From Eurosta solidaginis (taxonomy: Eukaryota; Arthropoda; Insecta; Diptera; Tephritidae), in contig NC_090324.1 of assembly GCF_040869045.1 (NCBI RefSeq), forward strand, positions 58,619,346-58,683,345: 64,000 nucleotides of DNA, in the 5' to 3' direction. Both the position numbers and the translations under genes were made by a program. Shown here one piece after another: positions 21,355 to 32,180 of the stretch. A model generated the notes under the pieces. The model saw only the letters and a list, made by a program, of their open reading frames with translations. It was not told the origin of the DNA and ran no database searches. Positions within the stretch are counted from its first letter, which is position 1. Every line of letters begins with the position of its first letter.

Positions 21355-22367
21355 TGAAAAGAAAAAAGAATGAAAATAGAAAACCCATTAGAGAAAAAAT
21401 TATGAAAAATCCGTTAGGAATTTATAATACTTACGTTTTACTAGGCTGAGAATCCATTTGCAAATAACAATGTGGTGAGGATAATTTATCCAAAACTATC
21501 CTAAATTAATGTACCCTGGAAAATTCCTGTTACTGGTAAACAACAGATGGCAACCCGCAACATAACAACGGCAGTCTCAGTAGTGCTGTCAGACTAAGGG
21601 TGAATACCGAAAACTAAATAGACAAAATCAGTACCGAAAACCGCAAAACTTCACAATCGGGACTGACGTGTTTTTTTTACTCATATGGGCATTTCGTGCA
21701 GTACCAACCCCCCCAATCATACACGACAAAGGAATTAAAAAAAAAAACCTCTACACAAAAATTACACATTTTTTTTTTACAAAGAAGTTTTTTTATGTTG
21801 TTTTTTTTACCTTTTCCGTTTTTGGGTACTGTTTTCTGGCAGGACTTGTTGTTGGTTAACAACATACATTCATGCCTCAAGCGTCCGAGTCCCGAAAGGA
21901 ATCACTCCCGGAATTAGAAAATTCAACCTTTTCTACTGGCCTAGTTGTACTACTTCCCCAGTGACCTAGTTTTTTTTTTCAAGGAAAAGCAAATACATAT
22001 ATGTGGGAGCCTTAAAGTAATTAAGACATTTTACAACACTGTATGTCATAAAGCGACTGCAGGCGGACAACGGACTAACTGCAGAAACATAGTCATAGTT
22101 TGCGCTTGAGGACAGTTCATATGAAGTTGAGTAGTGAATCGGACGCGCCACGGCAAGTAAAAATAACTTCTTTTTTGTATATGCCGAAGCATAAGTGCAA
22201 AGTAAAAATGTTTAACTAAATAAATAAATTTGAACTAAAACATGTGTAAATGTGAACTAAAAGTGTCTATATAACCTAAAATAGTAGCGTACAACGCAAA
22301 ACAATACGAACTTGAAATGTTAATTGTAAAACCGAAATAAATGAAATACAAACAATTTGACGTAATT
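21355..22367. other. No recognisable gene, AT-rich relic DNA
   Basis: The stretch contains T- and A-runs (21660-21830) and no protein-like frame on either strand. Short ORFs at 21668-21917 are artefacts of homopolymer sequence. Confidence 0.5.
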
Positions 22368-22754
22368 TTAAAGAAAAGAGCGTGTTAATACCTTTTGAAC
22401 CCCACATATATGTATATATATATTCTCACGCCGCAAACTCACCATACCAGCTATCAGCTGACCAATAAATACACGACAGGGTTGCATGTTACATTTAGCA
22501 TAATGGTACGTGCAGATAGAACGCGTCGTGGAAAACGCATCGCCAATCTGCAAATTCATGTCAGGTGATGGTAAATAACGCATCTCTGCTTGGTAAAAAT
22601 TGTATTTAATATCCCGGGTTAAACCATCCACTTCATATAAGCATAGGCAGGTGGTGGAATTTCGAATTGAATTACCTTTTTCGCTATTCGTCATGAGATG
22701 TCGCACAAAATTAATTTCATTACGTCCGTTCCAACCTCCCACGCTTATAAACAA
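22368..22754 (-). pseudogene. Unassigned ORF, possible host exon fragment
   Basis: The frame reads LMTNSEKGNSIRNSTTCLCL, VDGLTRDIKYNFYQAEM and CTYHYAKCNMQPCRVFIGQL. Its amino-acid usage is more protein-like than its neighbours and the paired cysteines suggest an extracellular domain. It lies upstream, in the same orientation, of the FN3 pseudogene and could be another exon of that gene, but nothing proves it. The motif ACGTCCGTTCCAA at its 5' side recurs at 22785 and, altered, at 22857. Confidence 0.35.
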
Positions 22755-23013
22755 AACAAGTAATTTCGCGCGGCTGGCTTGAAATCACGTCCGTTCCAAG
22801 CTCCAGCACACCGCATACTTACTGGTTTTGTTAAAATGCATAAGCTGCTCGAAATCACGTCCATTCCGACAGTACTAACTAATAATCTAATACCTGTTTA
22901 GAATATATGCACTATCGCGAGAACAAGCCTCACCCAACCAACTTCACGGCCACTCGGCCTGGCACATCCATAAAATGCCACAGTCGCCCTGAGAGCGATA
23001 CGACACGTTAGAC

Positions 23014-23197
23014 GCTGGAACGGAGACCTCGGTCTCTTCGTCTAGCCCAGAGAAACCTCAAAAAACCTCGGAGTCTGGAAAGAACTGCAAATCTGGAAAG
23101 GAGACCTCGGCCTCTCCATCCGGAACAAAAAAACAAAGGATAACAAAAAAAAAAATTTTTCCAGTCTGGAACGGAGACCTCGACCTCTTCGTCCAGT
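23014..23197 (+). repeat. Three-unit hairpin repeat (GAGACC-TC-GGTCTC type)
   Basis: Units at 23014-23046, 23092-23122 and 23164-23196 share CTGGAA(C/A)GGAGACCTCG and a CTCTTCGTCCAG-like end. Each can fold, because GAGACC pairs with GGTCTC across TC (imperfectly in units 2 and 3) and CTGGA pairs with TCCAG. They precede the SINE. Similar hairpin strings mark the 3' end of the BEL elements here, so an LTR-retrotransposon origin is likely. Confidence 0.6.
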
Positions 23198-23228
23198 CTT
23201 ACTGACCTTCGACTATAAAAATAATAAT

Positions 23229-23580
23229 GGCGGCCACCGTGGTGTGATGGTAGCGTGCTCCCCCTATCACACCGTATGCCCTGGGTTCAACTCCCGGGCA
23301 AAGCAACATCAAAATTTTAGAAATACGATTTTTCAATTAGAAGAAAATTTTTCTAAGCGGGGTCGCCCCTCGGCAGTGTCTGGCAAGCGCCCCGATTGTA
23401 TTTCTGCCATGAAAAGCTCTCAGTGAAAACTCATCTGCCTTGCAGATGCCGTTCGAAATCGGCATAAAACATGTAGGTCCCGTCCGGCCAATTTGTAGGG
23501 AAAAATCAAGAGGAGCACGACGCAAATTGGAAGAGAAGCTCGGCCTTAGATCTCTTCGGAGGTTATCGTGCCTTACATTT
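23229..23580 (+). repeat. tRNA-derived SINE (family 1), full-length copy
   Basis: It starts GGCGGCCACCGTGGTGTGAT with an A-box-like TGGTGTGATGGTAGCGTGC and a B-box-like GGGTTCAACTCCCGG at 23283-23296. The tRNA-unrelated body runs through TTGCAGATGCCGTTCG to GGTTATCGTGCCTTACATTT. Length and ends match the copy at 11706-12055 in the opposite orientation. Pol III transcription from the internal promoter is expected for the family. Confidence 0.92.
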
Positions 23581-23860
23581 TTTTATAAATATATTACAAT
23601 ATGAATTTCTATATTTAAAAGTTACGTTTAAACCAGTGGCAAGAAATATTCGCTTATATCTTTCCATAACCGCTAATTTCTCATCCTAGCTTAGGTGGCA
23701 TGCTGAGCAAGTCGGGCAGAATTCCCGGCCACCCGCGATGCTGACGAAATACGCGATCTAGGTTATGTTTAGTTTCTAAGGCATCTCTTTTTTCTCGTTC
23801 TTTTTCAACAGTCAGAGATCATTGGTGGAAAACGATATTGCGTATCGCAAGGGGGCGGCA

Positions 23861-24307
23861 TGTTTAGGCAGGATGCCGAACTTTTCCGCATCTGAGTGCG
23901 GTCCCCCTAATGCAACTCTGCAATTCGATACTCGAGACTCGATTTAACTTATAGCCACCCATACCATCACCGCCCTATACATGCGCATGCACGTGTATGT
24001 GTGTTTTGCCAGCTCTTATGCACATGCACGTCGGCGTTTATGTGTGGGTGAATTTCCCCTACAAAAACGGAGGATTTTGCGGGCCAACGGTTGTAGCCTT
24101 GATACAACCGGCCTCTTGGATTTTAGCCGCCAACCAGCTCACATCTGCCGTCAGCGATCTCTGCCGTTCTTCCACGATTTCTTAAGGTAATATTGTAACG
24201 TTTTTATTTCTAAATTCTACATAATAAAGCCTATCTATTATAATGAGAAATCGCATCTTATCTCCTTTCTTTATTCCTAATACAACCCGTTCATTGAGAC
24301 AGATCCA
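23861..24307 (+). repeat. LTR-like repeat M with primer-binding-site-like end, copy 1
   Basis: It starts TGTTTAGGCAGGATGCCGAA, contains AATAAAGCCTATCTATTATA near the end and stops near CATTGAGACAGATCC, followed by GTGCGCCCATCTCCCGC, which fits a primer-binding site plus leader. A second copy lies at 28228-28672 on the minus strand, about 90% similar by eye. The two copies are inverted to each other and so are not the two LTRs of one ordinary provirus. Confidence 0.8.
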
Positions 24308-24480
24308 GTGCGCCCATCTCCCGCAAGGATCAGACGCGCCCCGGCCGAACAGACCATTGGCGTAAGCCTGCCTAAAGGGTCGAAAAGTTTGGCTATAGCG
24401 GATAGGACTGCTCGTTTGGTGATATTTTCGCCATTTTCTAGGGTTCCTGCTTTGAAATAAAATACGTCTGAGTGAGCGTT

Positions 24481-24775
24481 CTATCGTGCTCCCAGGGCTT
24501 TTATCGAATTAGCTTCTTCGAACGCTAAGAAATCCTCGCTGAGCAAAACCGTTTTGGGGATGTCTTTTAGGATTTCCTCACAATTTGAAGTCCACTTGCG
24601 TAATGGAAAGCCAGCTGAGTGTAAGGCTTCGCGAATCTCGTTTCTTGCTTTGATGGTTGACGCTATTGTGTGTCCTCCAGATAAAATATCATCTACGTAC
24701 ATACTATCTCTTAGTATGCTAGCCACTGTAGGGTGAGTTTGCTGCGTCGTCAGCCAGTTGTAAGAGCGCTCTTAT
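24481..24775 (-). pseudogene. BEL B3 reverse transcriptase core, truncated
   Basis: The frame contains ILRDSMYVDDILSGGHT with the catalytic YVDD box and FPLRKWTSNCEEILKDIP, matching 47735-47890 of B2. The RT continues in another frame to about 24370 (IRWAH-like, FDPLGR-like segments) and is then lost. Confidence 0.88.
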
Positions 24776-25048
24776 CGCGAGATATGGAGCGCAATTCACT
24801 TCGAAGGTAACTGTTTTTAATTCGTAAAGACTAATAGGGTCATTCGGGGAAGTGCGATGGACAATACGTTAAAATTTGGTGCGATTTTCTTTCGCCAAAA
24901 TTTGTCGATAATCTTTTCGATGTCGCTATTAAAGACGAAACGGTATAGTCTCCATCGTAAGATAAGGATGGGTAGATCGGCTTGTAGAACTGGGCCTGGG
25001 AGGAGGATATCACTTAAGCTATTACCGTTGGCCGTAGGGCTCGAGGCA

Positions 25049-26047
25049 TTAAATACTACGCGTACCTTTGTAGTGGTATTTTTTCCGCTTTAATAACGGC
25101 GTGGGGGGCAGGAAATAATTATTCGAATCGTCGGATAAGATATTGTTTTTTATTTTGCTCATATGTCCGAGAGTTTCATACTCCGACAATACCCGAACAT
25201 ACTCTCTACCTAACTCTGGATTTTTTATTAGTCGTCCCTCATTCCGGAAGAATTGAGAGCATGCTCGCTTCAGGGACGGTCCTAAATTAATATTGTTAGG
25301 GTAATCCTGCTGGAAAGGTAGTGAGACGGTGTATCTTCCATCTTCATCACGTTTCGTTGTTTCTTTAAATAATTTTTCGCAATACCTCTCCTCTTCGTTT
25401 AATATTTTGTTTTTGGGTACATTTTCTACCTCCCGGAAAGCTTTGAGTTGGCTGTCTAATGCAAACTTGTTGTAGAAAGACATAATGCTCTTCGTTCGAT
25501 TCGCTGATTCAATACGACCGGTTAGTATCCAACCGAACACTGTCTCTTGGGCTAAGAGTGTGTTGAGCACATATTTTCTTATACCGCTCATTTTAATTTG
25601 GGAATATATGTCACCGCCAAGCATGAGGTCTACGTCTTCGTTGACGTAGATCCTCTTGTCTGCCAAAACCAAGTCTGGGAATGCCTGCATAGTCATTGCG
25701 TTGATATGGCAGGATGGCAAATTCCCAGTGAGTTTAGATAGAACGAGAACGGGTGTAGTCAGGCTGAAGCAGGAATCCTCTGGTGAACGTAATTCGATCA
25801 TGGATGCTTTTTTCACCTGTGCTGACACCGCACATTCAGACCCAGAATCAATTAATGCCCGCGCGGAGAAGTCGGTACCATTATGGTGTACGCGAGCAGT
25901 TCCTAATAGCACACATGTGCTGGAATTGGCATGGCAGGATTTGACATTCTGGTAAGTAGAGGAAGGTAGTTGTCCCGACTCCTGTCTTTTCCGCGCCTGT
26001 GCAGAAGTTGGTGGGGTATTATCCGCATCTTTGAAAGGATTGCACAC
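25049..26047 (-). pseudogene. BEL B3 protease and start of RT
   Basis: The 332-codon open frame holds ARALIDSGSECAVSAQV, with the D-S-G of an aspartic protease, then LVLSKLTGNLPSCHIN, DLVLADKRIYVNEDVDLMLG and ETVFGWILTGR. Compared with B2, about 30 residues right after the active site are missing. The RT thumb-proximal start begins past YCEKLFKETTKRDEDGRY. The frame is otherwise open, longer than the equivalent in B2. Confidence 0.88.
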
Positions 26048-26160
26048 CGCCGGTTGCTGAAGTGTGTCCGCATGGAGGAGCGTGTGGTGACGAGAGTGGC
26101 ATTCGGCACTGTTTTACGAACTGGTGCACCTCGTCACTGTGTGTCCTGGGGATAAACAGT

Positions 26161-27235
26161 TCAGGAGCCGTTTGTGGATTTAACGAATTTAATCCTTTCT
26201 ACCGGGGCTAAGTCGCAAAAGCGTGAACAGTTGCGTAATCTGTGCTCCGTAGATTTGCACATTTTATACATTGATTTTGTTGTTTGCTTGGATACTTTTG
26301 TTTGAAAAGCACCAAATCTTTTCGTAGGGGTTTCCGGCGATTGTCGCGACGTGGTTGATTTAGAAGTGGCATTCCCTGTAAAACCAGACACGGTTTCAAG
26401 TGTCTGAAAACGATTTGACAAGAATTTGTCCATATCCTCCCACTTGGATATGTCCGTTTTGTAGTCAATGCTCTGCTCCCATAGAGCCAACATATTTTCA
26501 GGAAATTTTCAAGTAATTTGAAACATCGATCTGATGGGTTTTTAAGGATGCCAAACAATTATTTATATCGCGCTGTAAGGTTTTGAGTGAGCTGCCGCAC
26601 TCGCTATCCATCTTTTTTAGATTAAATAAAATTTGTAGGACTGAGTTGACGAGAATCCGTTTATTCTCGCATCTCTCACATAGGTTTTTCCAGACTGCTT
26701 CGAAGCCTTCATTTGTCAAGGGACATTTCTTTACGATATCCTTTGCTCACCTTGAGTTTTTTGGTTAAGGTGGAACCACTTTTCTACCGGGCTTCGGCGA
26801 CTGTTGTTTTTGTAGATGGCCGTGAACAGGTCACGAAACCTTTGCCAAGATAGGTAGTCGCCCTTGAATATCTCAGTATCACAGGCTGGCAGGCGGATGC
26901 TGTGTTCACGCTCACGATATCCTTCAGGTCGAACCTATCTATCGCTTTCCTGCTTCAATTTGTCTTGAAGTTCAGCCATGTTCGACATGCATCGCAGGAA
27001 TACGGCATATGCCGCTTTTTGCTTGATCTTGACTGCTGAAATTTTCTTTGCGTAGAGCGTATCAGAGTCAAGTAACTCCTCGAGGGCGGTCTCTGCTTTT
27101 TCCCACTTAGCTTGCAACTCTTTTTGCTGTATTGCTAGCGTGTGTACTGTGTGCCGCACTTATGTCATTGAAGTTAGCCTCGAACTCCATCATTCGATCG
27201 GCCAACCTAATGTACGATTCCATTTCAATGAAGAA
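26161..27235 (-). pseudogene. BEL B3 gag
   Basis: A start-like ATG at about 27220 opens MESYIRLADRMMEFEANFND, matching the start of B2 gag at 45158. A frame change follows (27159-26935, KELQAKWEKAETALEELLDS coiled-coil-like), then 26719-26498 (FEAVWKNLCERCENKRILVN) and 26493-26161 (LALWEQSIDYKTDISKWEDM, then CKSTEHRLRNC, a zinc-knuckle piece). BEL Gag forms the particle shell. There are at least three frame breaks. Confidence 0.85.
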
Positions 27236-28227
27236 AGGATGAATTTAAGTGAAGGGATATAAACTTTAACAATCTGAGCGAATCACCCAACCAACCGATA
27301 AATATACAAAAACCCTATATTTAACGCTTTCAATTTGTTTATTTTTTTTGCTGACTTCGCAGCTTATTTTGTGCCGAAAAGCAGGGAGAGGGGGAGAGCA
27401 ACAACAACGTCTTTTGTGGAAATAAAGGGGGTCACTCTCCACTTCAAAGTTAAATTGTATTGTTTAGTAAGTGCGCACGCTGATATGAACTCGACGAAAA
27501 GTGTAAAAACTTGTGATAAATCTTGTGCAAAAACCAAGAAACTGTGTAACAAAAATTTATTAGAAAAACTAGTGAAATTAACGTGATGCAAAAAGAAACA
27601 GAAATGTCGGCAATCGACTGGCGTGAAATATTTGTGAAAGTGAGGTTATGTGCACCTCTACCTTGCGCTGTGTCCGGAGAGCCTTACCGCTGGTGGGGGG
27701 ACAGAGCAGATAGTCACAAAGAGTCTGAGACAACGTTAATGTGCCGCGTTTGCACTTAATTTTCTTCCCGACACTAATAACTTTTTCACACTTTTCGCAG
27801 TTAATCACAGTCACAACGCGTGTGGCACTCAGAATATATTTTATACACAGTTTTATTTTATCTTGTTATAACTAAAAAAAAAAAAATTGTGGCAAGAAAT
27901 ATTTCACTTACTTTTATTTGGCGATATGCTGGTGCTGATGTGGCAAGATGACTTGATGTGTTGCAGTGGCTTTAGCTGGCTGTCGCTTGCTCAGTGGTTT
28001 GACGCTGTTGTGAAATAATAAACGTTCAAGCTTTTTGTGGTATAGCTGTTGGTTGTGGCAAAATTCTCCGGATAACTTTTTATGGCAATTTCTGCAATTT
28101 TTGTGCGGACAGCTACGATCTTATGTTGTGGACTGTAATTTAGGTGTTGTATTTCAAATTCCTGGTAAGATAGGACCAAATGTTCAGCCGGGGTACGTCT
28201 GATCCTTGCGAGAGTTGGGCGCACCAG
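27236..28227 (-). other. BEL leader or LTR, and unassigned sequence inside LTR M pair
   Basis: 27236-27880 is probably the leader/LTR of B3, but I cannot define its ends. 27990-28224 has a minus-strand frame (SYQEFEIQHLNYSPQHKIVA) directly downstream of the primer-binding-like site of LTR M copy 2, so it may be leader or gag of that family. GTGGCAAGAAATATT at 27889 also occurs at 23637. Confidence 0.4.
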
Positions 28228-28672
28228 GTCGATCTCAATAAACGGGTTGTATTAAGAATAAAGAAAGGAGATAAGACGATATTTCTCATTATAATAGATA
28301 GGCTTTATTATGTAGAATTAAAAAATAAAAAGGTTACAATATTACCTTAAGAAATCGAAGAAGAACGGCAGAGATCGCTGGCGGCAGATGTGAGCTGGTT
28401 GGCGGCTCAAATCAAAGAGGCCGGTTGTATCGAAGGCTACAACCGTTGGCCCGCAAAATCCTCCGTTTTTGGAGGGGAAAGTCACCCACACATAAACGCC
28501 GACATGCATGTGCATAAATGCTGACAAAACACACATACACGTACATCCGCTTGCATAGGGCGGTGATGGTATGGGTGGCTATAAGTTAAATCGAGGCTAG
28601 AGTATCGAATTGCAGAGTCGCATTAGGGGGATCGCACTCAGATGCGGAAAAGTTAGGCATCCTGCCTAAACA
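28228..28672 (-). repeat. LTR-like repeat M, copy 2 (inverted)
   Basis: On the minus strand it begins TGTTTAGGCAGGATGCCTAA at 28672 and ends near ATTGAGATCGACC, followed by TGGTGCGCCCAACTCTCGC, a plausible tRNA primer-binding site. It abuts the truncated integrase of Gypsy G2 at 28673. The ORFs in it are not protein-like. Confidence 0.8.
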
Positions 28673-29820
28673 GGGCACGCCAAATCCGTGAAAGCCTTCT
28701 TTCTCTAAAAATTTTATAACCTCAACTGAAGTGGCCCTACTCATAGGTTTTAAAAACAAAAACTTAGTAAAAGATCTAAACAAAAAAAAACATATACACT
28801 ACCATCACAAGTACGAGTATATGGACCCATAAAATCTATGAATAAGCTTAGGAAAAGTCGTTCTGTGAGCTTTAGTTTATCCATCATCGGTTGTTTGAAC
28901 ATGTTTTGGGTCTTATTGGTTCTACAAATTTTGCAAACTTTAACATAGAGTAGACATCTGAAACCATACGAGGCCAGTAGTGTTTTTGCCGTAGTCGAGA
29001 TAGCGTTTTGTAAATACCGCCATGTCCAGCCGACGGTGAGCCATGAGACGACTCTACCAGCCCCTCTCGCAATCCCGACGGAACCCAGAGCTTCCAGGTC
29101 TGGTTCGCTAGAAGATCATCCTCCCTATCGAAGTGCGTGCGTTTGTAAACATAGCCGTCCGATAGACATAAGTCAGGTAATTTGTCGTTGTTCTCGGTCA
29201 CCGCATTTTTTTACTCCGTATGCTCCTCGAAATCGAAGTACGGCGACTCGAGACAAACGTCGATGGCTCTATCGCTCGTCACTATTTCATCCATGTGCAT
29301 TCGTGAGAGTGTGTCGGGAACCACGTTTTTTCACCTTTTCGATGTTGAATATCGAAGTCATAACCCTGGAGTTTCAAACTCCATCTTCCCAGCCTCCCAG
29401 AAAGTTCTTTCTGATTCATGAACCGTTTAAGGCTGGCATGATCAGTTATGATGGTGAACGGGTTCACTGTGCACACAAGGACTACCACTACTAGGATTGG
29501 CTCTGGTTTGGTTTTGGGGTAAGGATTGGGTTTGGTGTTTGGGTTGGCGTTGAGGCTTCCTATCAAAAGCTTCTATCTTTCTCTCTTCCGGTATATCGGG
29601 CTTTCTCATTAACTGCCCTAGTCCTACTCTTATTCTCTTTAATAAGTTTTTCGGCTCTCTGCATTCCGCCTTGAGCTCCGCCAACGAGTCAATTTTTATG
29701 GCGAAAGTCAAGTTGGCTAGGTATGGCTTGAGATTGTCCTTGATTATGCCAACCAATTCCCTCTCAGGGCTTCTCTTCCGCAAACGGAATGTCAGGTTGT
29801 GGAGTTGTGAAGTCGTCGAA
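28673..29820 (-). mobile_element. Ty3/Gypsy G2, internal-deletion derivative
   Basis: On the minus strand gag (29783-29462, ERELVGIIKDNLKPYLANLT) runs straight into RNase H (TIITDHASLKRFMNQKELSG, below 29460) and then integrase, which is cut at FHGFGVP near 28680 by LTR M. Protease and RT are missing: relative to G1 the join connects the equivalents of about 9497 and 11112, a deletion of about 1.6 kb with a shared GTTC at the joint. No functional product is possible. Confidence 0.88.
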
Positions 29821-31027
29821 AGCTAAAAACAGTCTGTATGTATTTTGAAGATAATAATTAAAAAAAAGGATGGAATCAGACAATCGAGGATACAATGGAT
29901 TCCCCAAGACCCAATAACCAAAATATTAATGATAATATGTTTGGTTGTACGTACATATGTATGTGTATACAAATTAAAGTTATGTGTGGGGATATAAAAC
30001 TAACAAAATTTTTTTTCCATCAAAAATAAAATGGAAGATATAAAACTGAGTAGTAAGTATTACACAAAAAAAAAAAACAATTAAAGGTATTCTGAAATTT
30101 AAGGGATATGATAAAAAATCCAAAATTCAAATGTATAGGAACTACAATATATGAATGTGTACTTTTTTTCCTATTCAAGTCACTAATGACACATGAAAAA
30201 AAAATAAAAACGGCAATATATAACCAGAAAAAAAATTCAATATTAAAGATACTTAAAACTAAATACGTAATTTGTGTGGATGTGTGTTTGTGTAAAACAA
30301 AACTTCAAAAATTCAATTCCGGTTGTATGTGCTTACAACTAAAATCAGATGCCAACCCTATTGACTGTGACTAAAATAAAATCAAACATTTTCAAAACGC
30401 AACTTAAAAGAAAATATGTTACTAAACGCCAAAATAAAAAAATTGTCGAATTTGAAATTTGCAAAGAAAATTACTTTTAAAACTGAATGTATTTATTTTA
30501 GTGTGTACGGTGCATCCTTGGCGAAGGTTCGGTGAAGGCAGTATGTTCGTACGTATTTAACTACTGTCTAGTCAGTTTTCGTGCAGTCCGTGAAAGTTTG
30601 GCACATCACGCTCAAAAGTTAGTCCCCAAGAGTGGATGCCACACCTCCTCTCTAACTATCGTGGCGACGACTGCAAACCTCACTTACCGGCAGTGCTGGA
30701 CACCCGGTAAAGTAGCTTAAGCAGCTTGCCACGACCTTCTGCTAATGTCCGTCTTCTAGCTAAGTGTCATACCAGGTACCCCTTAGTCAAATTAAAGGAA
30801 CCCGAAGAACGAACCCTGGCATGACCACTCAGCTACTCCTTATACCTTTGACATGATGACACATGGCGACCGCGCGAGCCCAATCGTCCTGTCAAAAGAG
30901 GGAAACAGGGATTTGAATCGGAAGGAAAAGTAGGATTTAAAAAAACACTAAGGAGGAAAGTAAAAAAAAAGATTATGCAATTTAAAAGTAACAAATGGGA
31001 ATTAAGGGAATTAAGTTTTTTCGCCTC
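29821..31027 (-). repeat. Gypsy G2 leader/upstream sequence (empty SINE site)
   Basis: Aligns with 11470-13138 of G1 but lacks the SINE that G1 carries between AAATTAAAGTT and ATGTGTGGG (here near 29978). It also differs by a deletion near 30880. It ends exactly where the Jockey-like insertion begins. No gene is present. Confidence 0.75.
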
Positions 31028-32083
31028 GCGAAACCTGACATATTATCACCGACTAAATCTTCCGCGACTTTATTTACAACATGAACGTCCCAAATGTCGA
31101 CCATTTTGAACATCCACGTCGATGCCACTACGCTACCGACTGTCCTACACCCCAAAATCTTGGGTGTGACGTTTGATCAGGATCTACATTTTGATGAGCA
31201 CGCAGCCGCAATTGTTCCGAAGATCCAGAGCCGCAATAAAATCCTCAAATCCCTTGCTGGCAGTACCTGGGGAAAAGATAAAGAAACGCTCATTACTACA
31301 TACAAAGCAATTGGCCAGCCGTTTACGTGCTGCGCGTTACCCATATGGTCGCCAAGCCTAAAAATTACCCACTGGCAGAAGCTGCAGGCCTGCCAAAATA
31401 CTTCTCTCAGAATCGCCACGGGCTTTCTTCTTATGTCATCAGAACACCATCTACATAATGAGGCGAGAATACTCCCATCAGGGAGAGAAATGAGACGCTA
31501 ATCAAACAGTTCCTGTTGAATACCCAGAAACCTGGGCATCCAAACAGACATCAGATTGATGAGCCAACACCGCCCAGGGGCTTAAGGAGTCATCTCCGTA
31601 AGCATTTTGAGGAAATGCGGCACCTGAGAACCCAGCCGTATGAAGCAAAAAAACACAAGCAGGTCCTTGGTGAACTCCACAAACAGGCGCCGTACCTTTA
31701 TGCCGGGATTTGCCCGGTGAATCCAGTACTCAAAGAAAAGTACCCAAAACTTGTGGAAGAGGAACACATACTCCCCAGGGAAACGCGTGTCACCCTTGCT
31801 CAACTTCGTTCTGGATACTGTAACAGGTTAAACGCTTACCTATCCAGAATCAACCCCGACATACAAAATGTATGCCCCGCTTGCAATGGGTCCCACATGA
31901 CACCAACCATCTCTTTAATTGTAATGTGGAACCAACGCCTCTAACACCCCTCTCATTATGGCCCACCCCTGTTGAAACAGCAAGTTTCCTTGAATTCCCG
32001 TTAGAGGATATTGATGATGATTTGTGATCGGTCGCGGCTGTTAGGTGGGGCGAAGCCCTGCTACAACAACAACAAGTAATCAA
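31028..32083 (+). pseudogene. Jockey-like non-LTR retrotransposon, RT C-terminal fragment
   Basis: Frames 31055-31501 and 31516-31944 give the last third of a Jockey-type RT: PKILGVTFDQDLHFDEHA, KSLAGSTWGKDKETL, KLQACQNTSLRIATG, then ETRVTLAQLRSGYCNRLNAY and the cysteine motif NVCPACNGS. It is followed by a frame change and an ending GCGAAGCCCTGCTACAACAAC with CAA units at 32070-32086. It is 5'-truncated, with frame breaks near 31490 and 31890. It sits in the leader of Gypsy G2. Confidence 0.85.
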
Positions 32084-32180
32084 GATAAAAATGGAAATTT
32101 GGAATTTAAAATAAGAAATAATTAACTAACTGGGAAATGGAAATTTGATCGGGCTATTATCGTTGGGCGCCATTGTTACG
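32084..32180 (-). other. Remaining Gypsy G2 leader with primer-binding site
   Basis: On the minus strand the sequence reads CACGTAACAATGGCGCCCAA near 32177-32158. TGGCGCCCAACG is the classic lysine-tRNA-type primer-binding site of Gypsy elements and follows a CA-type LTR end. This places an LTR edge at about 32172. Confidence 0.6.

Larger units (their letters stand above)
24308..27235 (-). mobile_element. BEL/Pao retrotransposon B3, 3'-truncated
   Basis: Minus-strand gag (27235-26161), protease/RT start (26047-25049) and RT (24775-24481) are readable, with the RT cut near 24352 where leader-like sequence of LTR M begins. RNase H and integrase are absent. All genes are broken by stops or frameshifts. 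It lies between two inverted copies of LTR M. Confidence 0.88.

Noticed and set aside
23229..23310. A true tRNA gene
   Set aside because: A- and B-box-like motifs are present but no cloverleaf with anticodon arm forms, and the same 350-base unit recurs with an unrelated body, so it is a SINE.
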